A DNA stretch of 64,000 nt from Clytia hemisphaerica (Eukaryota; Cnidaria; Hydrozoa; Leptothecata; Clytiidae): assembly GCA_902728285.1 (NCBI GenBank), contig CACVBU010000534.1:194251-258250 (forward strand), in the 5' to 3' direction. The position numbers were made by a program, and so were the translations under genes. The notes beneath the pieces were generated by a model, which had not been told where the DNA came from, searched no databases, and saw nothing but the letters and a program-made list of their open reading frames with translations. This document shows positions 1-11,108 of the stretch, in pieces; within the stretch, counting starts at the first letter, position 1, and each line of letters begins with the position of its first letter.

Positions 1-1171
1 TCCTCCGCGAAAAATTAGTCGGTCAAGCTGTTTGGCTAAAATTTTCTGAGAATTCCTAAAATCCTATAGCACAATGATTTTTTATATTTCCTCTGAAAAA
101 AATTTGGCTGGTCAGCCGTTGCGGTGGCTGTTACCACAGGAACCCCGCAAAACGCAAGATTTTTTATTATTGAAATGGCTATAAAAACAGAACTACTGGT
201 CGAAATCAGTTTTCATTTCTGTTTTGATTGGAATGACAGAAAAACGCACACTAGATCATTTATAGGAGCAAAAAAACCTACATTGATGCATTTTGAGTTG
301 TTAAATTGATATTATTCTCTTCTTTCTTAGGAGAAGAAGGTTTCTAAAAATAAAGTAATAGAGAAAAACAAGAAATTAACAAGAAATTATAACAAAACAT
401 TACATTAAAAGTAGTATAAAGCAAAACTGAATAAATTTACCAAGAAGAATGTAATTTCGTTTTAACAAAATATTGATTCTAGTTAAAAGATATGTATACA
501 TAGCTGGCCCCAACATCGCTGAGACGACTCCGTCGCCTGCCGTCACTTTTAAGAAATTGTGTATACTCTTTTTCACGTATGGGCAATATGTTTTAGCAAA
601 TCAATAGGAAAATTTTATAAGTAATTCCTTTATTTGTCAAAAGAGCATTTTGAAACAATTTCTGCCATGGAAAAATATTCAATTTTTTTTTTCAAACTTG
701 TACTTTAAAAAATTGCCAAGTACAAATTTCTTGTATTTTCCAAGGAAAATTACTTAAAATAACTTCCTATATTTTTATCTTAAAAAGTAAATGTGAAATC
801 TTTTAGAGTCAATTTGAAAGCAAGTCAAATCAAAAGTGCAACTTTGCAATCTACTTGAAAGGAATGAAGACCCTGCATTGATAGAATTTACCACAATGAA
901 AAGTATCTTTTGAAAATGGCTAAAGATCAACTGATTGGAAAATTGATTTAAGCATATTGTAATATACATAAGGATAAAAAAGAGATCAGATATTTTCATA
1001 AAAGAAATCAGATTAGATCCAATATATATAAAGCTTGAATTTATTCAAAATTCTTGGTACTTTACCATCCTTGATTTTAAAATGGAAATTTTACTCCACT
1101 TTACCAACAGAAGTATATTTTCAAGCAATCTACCTATTGTATGACAAATAGAATTGGGCTAGACTAAATAC
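1..1171. other. AT-rich non-coding stretch
   Basis: No gene is supported here. The stretch is AT-rich with short random ORFs. A small GC-richer island near 503-548 stands out from its surroundings but matches nothing I recognise. If the minus-strand gene with exons at 1172-2367 continues, its later exons (including any HECT-like domain) should lie here or left of the window; I could not identify one. Confidence 0.4.
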
Positions 1172-1264
1172 CTTGTTGCAACTCTTGGTGTGATCCTCTA
1201 AGAGTGCTAATTCAATTATGTCACCACAAAAATGGCAATCAATTGTTGGTGAATTGTAAGAAGG
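1172..1264 (-). CDS. Internal exon with UBZ4-like C2HC zinc finger
   Basis: This 31-codon exon has an AG acceptor just upstream (1266-1265) and a GT donor at 1171-1170, phase 0 on both sides. It encodes a C-x2-C-x11-H-x3-C pattern (CHFCGDIIELALLEDHTKSC), the spacing of UBZ4 ubiquitin-binding fingers such as in RAD18. It follows the exon at 1941-2367 in the same phase. In the multicopy cnidarian proteins often labelled G2/M-phase-specific E3 ubiquitin ligase-like, a finger of this kind follows the same upstream domain, so both exons probably belong to one gene. The role in ubiquitin signalling is inference from the family. Confidence 0.6.
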
Positions 1265-1940
1265 CTGGAAAAAAGAAAACAATTTTAATAAAAAATGAGA
1301 AATAAAGTTATTTGAGCCCATCTTTCTAAATCTCTAGTTTTACGGTCTTGGACTGGGTTAAAACCCTAAAACTTTTTTACTTTTTAAGGTTAAGGGATAT
1401 ACTGCAATGCACCTCATTCATGCTATCATTTTATTTCATATGGGTAGTGAATAATGCCCTGAAAGTGGGATGTCTCATTTTTGAGTGGGATTGGATAAAA
1501 TTTTGAAAGAGGGTTTAACCTAGGGTTGGGTAGGGTGTTGATCTAGACTGGGGGGGTAGTGAACCCTTTCCTAACAATGCAATGAATGCAAAGTAAGAAA
1601 AAGAAAATAGTCTTGTTTCCGGAAATGCGGGTGACAAATATTTTTTTCTTTTAAGCAGAAATACAAACCTTATGTGTGTTTTGTTTGGTAGGAACGTTTG
1701 TTGTCTTTGCTGTACAGTATTTACTCTGCTACAAAACTTTTATCGTGCTTTCTTTAAAAAACGTTTAGCTTTTTTTAGCTTTCTTGTCTGAAATATTCAG
1801 TTTGAGAGAAAATAGTTTCTTTCGGCAACATAAAAAAAAAATTATTTGCAGCCGAGTGACTCTTCAAAAAAAAGTTCACCAGGCCGATTTCTTGGAAACA
1901 AGACATTTTTTATTTTGGCCCAAGAAGAAAAGTTACTTAC

Positions 1941-2367
1941 CTTCACTACTTCTGCTATATCAAGTGAACTTTGAATGGATACAACATATATAGTACAGTG
2001 GGACACATTGCAGTTATTCCTTAAATAGGGCACAGAATACCCACAAGGGCCCAGTTCAATTCTTTGAAGTGGCCGCTTGCCACTCCTATCACCAACAGCC
2101 TTGTATAACATGAAGCGACCACCTAATGTTGCTAATTTAGGGAATTCTTCCTCAAGCATGAGACGGAGGTCTAGGTGACTTGCTGTGTTGGAAAATTGAA
2201 TCCTCTTCTTTCCAAGTCCAGCATTACCATATTGGAAATACTGAGAAGAAGATGGTGTATGTGTTGCGTTTCTTTCTGATAGACAAAAAAAAGTACATGT
2301 CCACGTTTTCTTGGGCGTGAATGCTTTTTTTGGTGGCGGGCCACCTTGATTTGGCTGATAAACATTC
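1941..2367 (-). CDS. Exon of cnidarian-type G2E3-like/HECT family protein (conserved N-terminal domain)
   Basis: The reading frame is open across the whole 427-nt exon, starting one base after the acceptor (pyrimidine tract then CAG at 2370-2368) and ending in phase 0 at a strong donor (gtaagt, 1940-1935). The protein starts with a Pro/Lys-rich linker, then a WTCTFFCLSER segment, AGLGKKRIQF, EEEFPKLATLGGRFMLYKA and CTIYVVSIQSSL. That order matches the conserved N-terminal domain I recall from multicopy cnidarian G2E3-like proteins (WTHKFFCL, AGLGEK, then a UBZ finger, then HECT). No first exon was found upstream; a transposon at 2436-3764 sits immediately there. It may be a host gene or the second gene of a transposon (compare 11526-12005). 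Confidence 0.6.
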
Positions 2368-2435
2368 CTGAATAAAAAAAGTAAAAGGAAAAAGTAGTAT
2401 GGGTTCCATGACGAGTGACCAAATCTTCATGATGC

Positions 2436-3764
2436 CCAGACAATCTCATTTGACGATCGAACCAATCGAACCAAATCGAACGCAATCGACCGATTGAAAT
2501 TCGATTGTCTAACGCAATTGAATCTCAATGGAACGTCAAAATTCTAGGTAATATTCGATTGGTTCAATTGTTGTTCAACTGGTTCAATTGTCATTTGACT
2601 ATGCATCGTTCGTCATCCACTATGACTAAAAAACGGGTTTGTCTTCCTTAAAATACAACGAACCATACATTTTGGTTTTGAATACGTCCACAAATTAGAC
2701 TAGAGCTTTAACATGTATGTTTAAAAGAAAAATTTTATTTACATCGATGGTTGCAACATAAGGAAAAAACCAATTAACCATTTACGAACCCAATCGAACG
2801 CATTCAATAATCAAGCACAATCGAATGTAGTCGAATCCTAATCGAACGCAATCAAATCCTAATCAAACATCAATAGACCTTTTCGCCTTTCCATCCGCCA
2901 TCTTGAATAAGCTTGAATTGTATGCAAAAATAGAGAAACGAAAAAGCCGTGGTTTGATTTAGTTGGAAAATATGCAAAACATATGCAAGTTTACACAAAG
3001 ATTAAAAAGACAACAAAGCATCTTATAAAGAAATATTATAATAATTAGAACAATAAAATATTGAATTTTTTAATCCAAAAAGAAATATTTACAGAACAAC
3101 AAATGAATTTTAGAAATTTCTTCTTAAAGACATTGCAAATTCTGTTTTCATGCCATTAAAAAATTCCACCAAGACGGAGTACACACACATCAAAACTTTC
3201 AAAACACGCAAACTGAAAGCAGTAATTATGACATCACACATTCAGCAGGTTCAGATCAATGTTTTGATTTGATCGTTTGGCAGTTCTTTTCCCAGGAGAA
3301 TAATTTACCGTCAGCCGAATAAGGATTATTTGTGTACCTTCGCGGGTGATTTTTCAGCTTGAGTTTATGTCTAATGTTATGGTTTTTTGAAGTGCTTGTT
3401 CTAAGAGATGAGCGAATTTGATTATTTCTAGTTTTCAAAAGAAGCAAATTTAATCTTTTTTCTACAAAATTTCACTTTAATATAATGCCAATTATGCATG
3501 TAAGTTTTATATTAATACTTTCTTTTTTCATATGTTTGGCATACTTTCTAAGGGCATTTCACCACGGCAATTCGGCCACCATAATTTTTGCATACAATTC
3601 AAGATGGCGGATGGAAGGATATCGAATATCAATCGAATCTGAAAATTGCAGTAATATTCGATTGAGATTCGATTGCGTTCGACAATCGAATTTCAATCAG
3701 TCGATTGCGTTCAATTTGGTTCGACTGGCACGATCGTCGATTCCGTTTGATTGAGATCGTCTGG
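2436..3764. mobile_element. Inverted-repeat DNA transposon (non-autonomous), 6-bp target duplication
   Basis: The ends are CCAGACAATCTC (left) and GAGATCGTCTGG (right), inside roughly 100-bp terminal inverted repeats rich in TCGAACGCAATCGA-type motifs. A perfect 6-bp direct repeat TGATGC flanks it at 2430-2435 and 3765-3770. A second inverted pair lies further in: 2886-2907 against 3598-3618 (core CCATCCGCCATCTTGAA). The left arm is about 300 bp longer than the right because of extra sequence between these two matching parts. The interior has no transposase ORF. The superfamily is unclear; a 6-bp duplication is not typical of the common ones. Confidence 0.7.
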
Positions 3765-3770
3765 TGATGC

Positions 3771-4476
3771 ACAGAGCCGCACAGGCAAGTGCAGCGTTTT
3801 GTGTTAGTGCAAAGCCAGCCTGCTGCTCATCCCTAACATGTACATCCCTAACATGTACCCAGACGGCTGGGACCCTAACATACACCAAGTGGTATGTGGG
3901 ATGGGAGGTCGTCAGTAGTCCGACACTTTCTAGTCCGACAGTAAAAATGTCCGACGTTGGATTTGACGAATGCGTCAGTATTCCGACAACAATTTTGTCC
4001 GACAACGAGTCCAAAATATAACATGTAAAACGAAATATGAACCGCCGAAGAGGAGGCAAAGTTCCGACTTTAAGGTTGGGCCCCTTAGGCTTTCAAGAGT
4101 CAAGAAATTGGATTTAGCTGTTTTTACGACCCTTCTTTTGGCGGGGGGGGGGGGGGAGTGGAATTAAAGTTTGTGTTTTACAATCCTTATAGCATAATTC
4201 TGAAGCAAAAAGGGAATCTTAAGAAAAACGCGGTAAGCAAACCTTTTTTTAACATATAAAATGGGATTCAGGGTATTCCAGACTCAAGTTTTTCATTACT
4301 TTTCTCTTTTATTTTCATACGTCAAATGTTTATCTCGATTCTTCGTCTGTCACGATGAGGTTAGGGGGAGTTCGGATTTGAAACTTAACAGATGAAAGTT
4401 CAAGCCTAAGAGCTCCCTCACTAACGCAACCATGAAGTGATTATCATGTTAGGAATTCTTTCACTTTCTCATATAG
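3771..4476. other. Non-coding spacer with repeated TCCGAC and a G14 tract
   Basis: No gene seen. Around 3918-4007 the hexamer TCCGAC recurs several times at irregular spacing, suggesting the eroded end of a repeat. A run of 14 G lies at 4143-4156. The last bases are the pyrimidine-rich region before the acceptor of the exon at 4477. Confidence 0.4.
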
Positions 4477-4644
4477 GCGACTATAGTTGACATAGCAGCT
4501 GGTGAGGATGACTACGTTGACGTGAGAAAACAACTTCTCGAGCCTTTGCAAAGTGATAAAACACCATGCGAGAGCTGCAAAGAATCGTATCTTCTCAGCC
4601 AAATGATATTGCGAGAGGTGAAGGAAAGCAATCAGATTGAAAAG
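4477..4644 (+). CDS. Internal exon, charged/coiled-coil segment of a BEN-like gene
   Basis: A 56-codon exon, phase 0 at both ends, lies between acceptor AG (4475-4476) and donor GTAATT (4645). The peptide is acidic then heptad-like (ESYLLSQMILREVKESNQIE), and the C-x2-C pair in TPCESCKES is visible. It runs in phase into the exon starting at 5109, whose first 25 residues continue the amphipathic helix, so I read them as one coiled coil interrupted by the intron. No upstream exon or start codon was identified; the nearest plausible site is hidden in the spacer or beyond the transposon at 2436-3764. Confidence 0.55.
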
Positions 4645-4702
4645 GTAATTTTAAAAAACTGATACAAGACTGTAAATATGGCTTCTCGATGGGCTAGGTA
4701 TA

Positions 4703-5072
4703 GATACAGGGCTGTTACTATGACTTCTGACTGGGTATCGATACAGGGCTGTAACTAAGAATTCCTACTTGGCATTGATACAGGGCTGTTACTTTGACTT
4801 CTAATTGGGTATCGATACAGGGCTGTAACTAAGTATTCCTACTTGGCATTGATACAGGGCTGTTACTTTGACTTCTGACTGGATATCGATACAGGGCTGC
4901 AACTAAGAATTCCTACTTGACATTGATACAGGGCTGTTACTTTGACTTCTGACTGGATATCGATACAGGGCTGTTACTAGGAATTCTTACTGGGCATTGT
5001 TACAGAGCTGCTACTTTTACTTTTGACTGGGCAATGATACAGGGCTGTTACTAGGAATTCTTATCGGGTATT
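4703..5072 (+). repeat. Intronic minisatellite, 10 x 37 bp
   Basis: Ten head-to-tail copies of a 37-bp unit starting GATACAGGGCTGTTACT fill this interval exactly (370 bp). Two unit types alternate: one with ...TTTGACTTCTGACTGG, one with ...AAGAATTCCTACTTGG, so the real period is a 74-bp dimer. The last three copies are more diverged. It lies entirely inside the intron between the exons at 4477 and 5109. Confidence 0.9.
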
Positions 5073-5108
5073 GAAAAATGATAAATTGGGTAGTTCATTT
5101 CTTTATAG

Positions 5109-6516
5109 GTGAACTTTCAAAGGTGTCTGCAAATATTACAACGAGACGTGTCCGAAATAAAATTCAAGCTTGAAAAGTTGGCACCTAGTCTCGAGTACCC
5201 TCCGGAAGAATTTGCAAATGACATATCTGCGAAATCATCTGATTCCTCGCAATTACAGCATGTTCATCCAACCCACGTCAACCAACAACAACTTCATCCA
5301 ACCCACAACAACCAACAACAACAACTCCAAATTCGTCAACTCCCTAACTTTCAACAACAACGAAAGGAAATTGAGCCAAACCAATCAAACCTTGGCCATA
5401 ATCAAAACCCCCACCACCAACAACAAAATCAGACTCGACCGATCCCCAACTCTCAACAACAACAAAAAGAAACCGAACCGAATTCTAGTCGTCAAGTTCA
5501 AGAGCAATCAAATCCTGACCATCAACAACAAGAAGATCCTATTCAACTTTACCCCAGCCATCAGCAACAAGAAAATCCTATTCAACTTTACCCCAGCCAT
5601 CAGCAACAAGAAAATCCTATTCAACCAAGCCGACAACAACAATCACAGTTTTCGTTTGAAGAAATCCACCAAGTCAACAAGCAGTTGGTTGACAAACTAC
5701 TCGAGCCGATGGACTTAGAGGACACCCATTCAACGTACGCTGACTCACCAACCTTTCTGCCAGAACCACGCCCTGAGCCACCAGTTTCACCAATCAAAAC
5801 ACACACCAATCACAGAACATCAGCATTCACCCCTTTATCATTATTTCCGTCTCCACCGTCATCAGCAAATGAATCACCGTCAATCAACCAGATCTCGGAC
5901 CAGATAACCCCACCACATCCTCAGTTTCATCATCATCAAACACAACTCACTTTTCAATACCCTGAGCCTGCAGTCCAATAATTTCCCAACCTTCCTCACC
6001 AGCCGTACACCAACCTTCCTCGCCAGCTGAACACCAATTTCCCATCACCAACATTGTACAACATTCGTCAACCATTCACACATCCTTATCAATCTCCTAG
6101 TTTTATGCCAACTGCCACCAATTTTGCCCCGTTTCAAACCTCATCATCTACTCCAAGAAGAAAACAAAAAAGCCTTTCTTAAAACGATTTGATGAGGTAC
6201 AAAAACCAGGCTCAGGATTCCCTTCCCTACTTTGCGTCTATTTTAATGAGAAAGATTTTCTTCATTAGAGGAGAAAAAGAACAAAAATGTATCCGGCACA
6301 CAATGAGTTAAAAACGGAACTTATGTAAATAAAGAAGCTCTAGATCAAGAACGAATTGAGTTCATAAAAAATACATCGTTCCAATTTTATAACATTGCCT
6401 CGATTGATGAGCGGAAAAAGAAGGCCATGAACGAATATTTACGACGGGAAAAACCCATTCAAAGTGACATTGACTTTTGGCAAAACGAGGAAAATGTAGA
6501 GGAGCCACTTTTTTAA
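5109..6516 (+). pseudogene. Gln/Asn/Pro-rich protein with C-terminal BEN-like domain, interrupted by stops
   Basis: The exon begins right after acceptor AG at 5107-5108 in phase with the previous exon. Residues 1-25 are a coiled coil; the next 260 are Gln/Asn/His/Pro-rich, with a 13-residue unit (ENPIQLYPSHQQQ) repeated. An in-frame TAA stops it at 5979-5981, yet coding character continues in the same frame for about 65 codons to another TAA near 6180, and on into a segment containing PYFASILMRKIFF. After a -1 frameshift near 6306 comes NKEALDQERIEFIKNTSFQF and a final TAA at 6514-6516. The two last segments together resemble a BEN domain (helical Leu/Phe-rich part, then the LDxxRxxxI helix); this assignment is tentative. 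Coiled coil plus BEN is a known architecture of DNA-binding repressors. I call it a pseudogene; unrecognised introns are the alternative. Confidence 0.5.
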
Positions 6517-8044
6517 ATCTCAATTTCGATTATAATAGTCTGAAGCGCTCTACCTTTGAGTATTTATTGTTAGTCACATAATAGTACAGATATTTAAAGA
6601 AAAAGGCTCGTTAATATTTTCTTTGTTTTTAGATTTTTTTAGATTTAACTTTTTTTCTGAGTACTTCTAATTACATTTACTTATAAGCTTATTATTACCG
6701 TTTAAATACTATTATACAGTGTTAGTCTGATATCCTTTATTAATTCGTCTTTTGGACGCTTTAATCATTCAATAAATACAATGAAAAACCTTTCACAAAT
6801 GTTTCAGCTGTTTCTTCTTTATTTAAGATAAAACGTCAGCAAAATCGTAAAATACTCACTCGCTTCTCTAATAATTCAAAATAAATAGCTTTGCTTCCCT
6901 ATTAATCAGCGATTGAATAGCACGTACCTATTATACTAAACTGAATAGGCCTTTTATAAAAGGTACGAGTTGAGTGTTGGGAGGGAAATCAAAAGCCACT
7001 TGCATTGAACGAGTCTGAATAAATAGGATTTCTAGCACCTATACATTTTGCACTCGCAACGCGCGAGCCTCGCGCACACGTAAAGACATGCGAAAGCCCC
7101 ACTGTAGAGTGAGAGTTATTTTGCTGTTTCCCCAAATGAGAAAGATTAAAATTTAAAACCTAAGTTAAGGCTGTATGTATATGCCCGATTGGCATAGATT
7201 CGCGGTATCGACGGATAGCTAAGTAGAGATTACTTGGTTTCAGCCTAATGAAGATATGATATCAATCAACGAGTTAAGCATCCCATTGTGCATAGGGAGA
7301 TGTCAACGTAAGAGTCGAAAGGATATTTTACCTTTGTTCGGTTCGTGGAAACAATTGAATGAGATATGGTTTATTTACGATGGTATTCCTGTCTGGAGAC
7401 AGAGAAATTGATATTGGTCACCGAATTGAGATATTTTATTAAGCGATATTATTACACCGATTACGATATTCAAAGAGAGAGAGAGAGAGTTATTTATAAA
7501 GAGTTGTAGGAGTATAAAGTTACAGAAGAAACTCCTGAGTAGAAGCTGGCGCAGAAGTGTTATGAAGAGACTTCTCAGCTACTACGGGTCAAATCAGGGA
7601 TTTGACTGGTATACATGTATACAAGCAAATTACTACTCGAGCAAAACGTATAGCTAAAAAGAAATAATAAAACAAAAACTGAATACACATATTTTAACAG
7701 ACAATATCTAAAAAAAGACATTGAACAAAAGACGATACATAAAATTCAATTTTTTTTCTTTTAAAGTAGAACAATTAAGTGTAAAATTATAACTGAAACC
7801 AATTAATAAACCAACAATTGATGACAGATCATTAGAAGTGGAAAAGACAGAACACTGAGAACAATCCAACTTTAATTGAACATTCAAGAACCACATCGAG
7901 ATAAAGAAGCTTGTCCATAATCAGAAAGGAGACCGTCAGTAAATCCGGAATATCTGGCCGCGTCAACTCATCCTAAAAAGGCAAAACGCCAACAATTAAA
8001 GACAATTGTTCAGAGACATAAACCGTTTTCAACAGCAAGCAGAA
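6517..8044. other. Non-coding, possible leader/LTR region of the Gag-like unit
   Basis: No gene supported. A TATA-like palindrome (CCTTTTATAAAAGG) lies near 6951-6964, a (GA)n tract at about 7474-7489, and a short GC-rich patch (gcaacgcgcgagcctcgcgc) near 7056. The region could contain the 5' LTR and leader of the Gag ORF at 8045, but I found no matching copy downstream that would prove an LTR. Confidence 0.35.
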
Positions 8045-8728
8045 ATGGCCGTAGCCCAAGATGAAGCCGCTGCTGTCGCACAAATTGTAATTCTAAGACA
8101 AATCGAAATACCGTCATTACCAACATTTGGATTCGACCCGGCGGATGATATAACCGAATTTTTCGTCAACTATGAAATAACAATTGAATTTTACGAGCTC
8201 ACAGGCGAGCTAAAAGCTAAGCTCCTCACTCGAGTATTAAAATACAGGGCACTTACATTTTATCGCACCCTTGCCGCAGACGTCTGTGCTAACTACCATA
8301 ATTTGAAACAAGCACTTACAGATGAATTCGACGTGCCACAAATCAAGTATCGAAAACGCCAACTCTTACACCAAATCTCCCAGCATGGAGACCCAATCAG
8401 CACGTACTTGAGCCGACTTGAGAAACTTGCCCGAAATCTTAAAGTTCCCGACCAAACAAAACTTGATATGATGATTGCTGGACCAGATTCTGGATACAGG
8501 AACTACTTACAAATGAAGCAACCAGAGACGTACCGTGAGGCAACCCATGCACTTTTGCTGAAAGAGGCAGTTGATCCACCAAGGGAGTATTTAATTGAAG
8601 ATTTAATGAACCAAATTAAGCATATTAAAAACGATAAAGAACAGGGCGATTGTGAACAATCGGTAGTTTGTTTCATATGCAAAGAGAAAGGACACACTTC
8701 CAGATATTGCCCCATTAAATATGATTAA
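8045..8728 (+). CDS. Retrotransposon Gag-like protein with CCHC zinc knuckle
   Basis: This uninterrupted 227-residue ORF starts at the first ATG (AAATGG context); the frame is open 13 codons further upstream without an ATG. The middle part has the capsid-type features of Gypsy/retroviral Gag: a short hydrophobic helix, then LLHQISQHGDPISTYLSRLE, the region that resembles the capsid major homology. The end has one zinc knuckle, CFICKEKGHTSRYC (C-x2-C-x4-H-x4-C). It would bind element RNA and form particles. It ends with a stop immediately after the knuckle and no protease, RT or integrase follows, so it is either a truncated element or a stand-alone Gag-derived gene. No direct LTR pair was found. 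Confidence 0.75.
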   Translation: MAVAQDEAAAVAQIVILRQIEIPSLPTFGFDPADDITEFFVNYEITIEFYELTGELKAKLLTRVLKYRALTFYRTLAADVCANYHNLKQALTDEFDVPQIKYRKRQLLHQISQHGDPISTYLSRLEKLARNLKVPDQTKLDMMIAGPDSGYRNYLQMKQPETYREATHALLLKEAVDPPREYLIEDLMNQIKHIKNDKEQGDCEQSVVCFICKEKGHTSRYCPIKYD

Positions 8729-9692
8729 CTGTGAGAAAGAAACTATTGAACTAAATTGATTGACAAAAAAAAAGACCATATATTCTAAGAAAAGTATTTT
8801 ACCGTAATTGAATTTTATTTACTTTGTCACTAATATATATATATAGTATGAAAATATAAAATGTTTTCTCCTGTCAGACCTACAAACAACAAAAAGTGGC
8901 CGAATACTTTTTCCTCTTAGAGAGACGATGTTACAATGAAAGGGTAATTAGTCCTCTCTGGGTCCCTCTGTCTTTATCCTGGCTTGGGACAGGCTGACTG
9001 TCATTTAAGACATATATATGGTGAAGATCAGAGATCTGACCTCAAGGAGAGAAAGTGTTGAAAATACTAAATAAAATAAAGATGAAACATAAAAAGGCAC
9101 TAATATTTTTATAATTATATGTTTTTTTCCATTTTTTTGAATTTTTGTAAATATATAAATCAAACCAATCAAACATCCTGTCAAGAAATGAGAATTTTAT
9201 GCGAAAAAGAACCAACAAACCAATAGACATAAAGTTTAAAAAGCTAAGCAGAAAAACAAAAACACCAAAAACCACTCAAAAACCCAACCAATGCAATCTG
9301 GAGTCCCTGACTTGCGACAGGCGCAGCGGCTTTAAACATGTTTTATGGACGTCCAACACTCAGCCTCCCCCAGATTCCATAACCCTGAACCGACCCGCAG
9401 TCCAAACAAACTAACAAACATAGAAAAATAAACAAAAACTCCCACACAAATACAAAGAAACAAAAAAGGGTAAACAACAGACAAGAACAAGACAAACGAC
9501 AAAATACAAGTATCAAAAAACACAAATTTTCCAAAGGTAGGCCCAGAACCCGGTTCGACACCTAAAGTCCGTGCAGCCGTCTGTACGGGAAAGAACAGAA
9601 AAGAAAATGACTGAGAAAACTAACATACAATACATAATAAAAAGAAAAAAAAAAAAAAAAAATTAAAAAAAAATTAAAAAAGTTTCAATTTT

Positions 9693-11108
9693 TCAAAAAT
9701 GCAGTTGCGCTAAAAAACCATTTAAAGATTCTCCGAATTTCACAAAAGTCTCTGGAAATCTATCAAAACACTTTACAATTTGTTTTCGCAAGAAGGATCT
9801 TTCAGCTCCCTGATTGAGCATGCGCTTGAAAAGTTCTGAAATTCTGGGCAGAACATCTTCAAAAAGAAGAGTGCATCTAGCAATGCGTAGGACCTCAGAA
9901 TATATAGAACTGTAAAAGATGATTGATGGTAAATTACTATCTTTATGTGGCATTCTCACGATGAAAAAGGGAAATGCGTCTCTCTTGTCAAACAATTTGT
10001 AGCGAAAGATATTATTTTCGATGCTTATATCTAGATCCAAAAACGTTGCATGTGTTCCATGATGTTCAACTTTCAACTGTAGCTCTTCCGGATATATATC
10101 ATTATAACATGAGAAAAAATCATCTCTATCATTAATAGCGCAAAGGTCATCAATAAATCTACCAACTGAATGAAAATTGTATGCTCTAGGAGAACTAGTA
10201 GATATCAAATTTTGTACATATTTAGATTCGTAATAATAAAGAAAAAGGTTAGCCCAAAATGGAGCTGGATCTATTCCCATCGGGATACCGATGTTTTGTC
10301 TGAGTATATGATTACCAACTTTGAAATAGCAATTCTTGATTAAAAATTCAACACACTCCGATAAGGAAATGTTGGTAAAAAATCTGTTATCTTTTCCTTT
10401 TGCTGTCCAATAGACTGAATTTGCAGAAAATCCAAGTTTATTGCGACAGGCCCCATCAAAAACGAAATTAATGATATCTGTCAAAGTTTTTACAAGTAAT
10501 TCATGAGGAAGAGTGGTATAAAGTGTAGCAAAATCTTTGTGCTTTTTTCTTAGCATTTATTCGATTTAGATGTTCAATAACCGGTGAAGAATTTTGAACC
10601 ACCCAAAATTTGCTAAACCCAGAAAAGAATCTTGATTTTCTGTGAAAACTTTCAACGTGTTTGTAAAGAACTTTAAAAACATTTGAAACAGCTGCGGTCA
10701 ACGGTTTGGTGCTACAAGTTTTAGAGGCTACAATAAATCTGAAACCAATAGGATTTTTATGCATTTTTGGCATCCAATACATGATGGGAAGAGTTTTCAT
10801 TTTTTCTATCAATCCTAAACCAAAGCGCTTACACATTTCCTCATTCGTATTGATGATGGTATTGAAGTCTATGTCACTAGGCAAGTATGCATTATTGCCT
10901 GAAACCTCAGCAATGAGTTTGGCGACATAGAACTTCTTACAAATAAAGGCAAAGTTTTTGGAAGCTTTATCTATCGTGACTATGACGTATTTACGATGGA
11001 AGGATTCAAGATATTGCTGTACATTTTGATCTTTAAGCACAGAACTAGTTTTGAAAACTTTAGTTTTAGGTTTCCAAATGTTGATTGTATCTCTTACTTT
11101 TGACATAA
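9693..11108 (-). pseudogene. Penelope-like reverse transcriptase (central and C-terminal part)
   Basis: The RT motifs are easy to read in order: an upstream KYVIVTIDKASKNFAFICKK block, MPKMHKNPIGFRFIVASK, motif A-like DFATLYTTLPHELL, the IGIPMGIDPAPFWANLFLYY block, the catalytic FIDD (in VGRFIDDLCAINDR), and FLDLDI. These spacings are those of Penelope-like RTs rather than LINE or LTR enzymes. Two overlapping frames meet near 10550 (NRINAKKK to KKHKDF), a one-base frameshift just before motif A. The protein ends about 60 residues after SIIFYSSIYSEVLRIARC with no endonuclease. The 5' end of this part abuts the DDE transposon insertion; the frame continues across it at 14073. Confidence 0.8.

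Noticed and set aside
503..548. GC-rich patch as tRNA or 5S gene
   Set aside because: No cloverleaf or A/B box pattern and no 5S core could be matched.
7172..7640. Possible 5' LTR for the Gag ORF
   Set aside because: It begins TG and has a TATA-like element upstream, but no second copy or convincing primer-binding site could be found.
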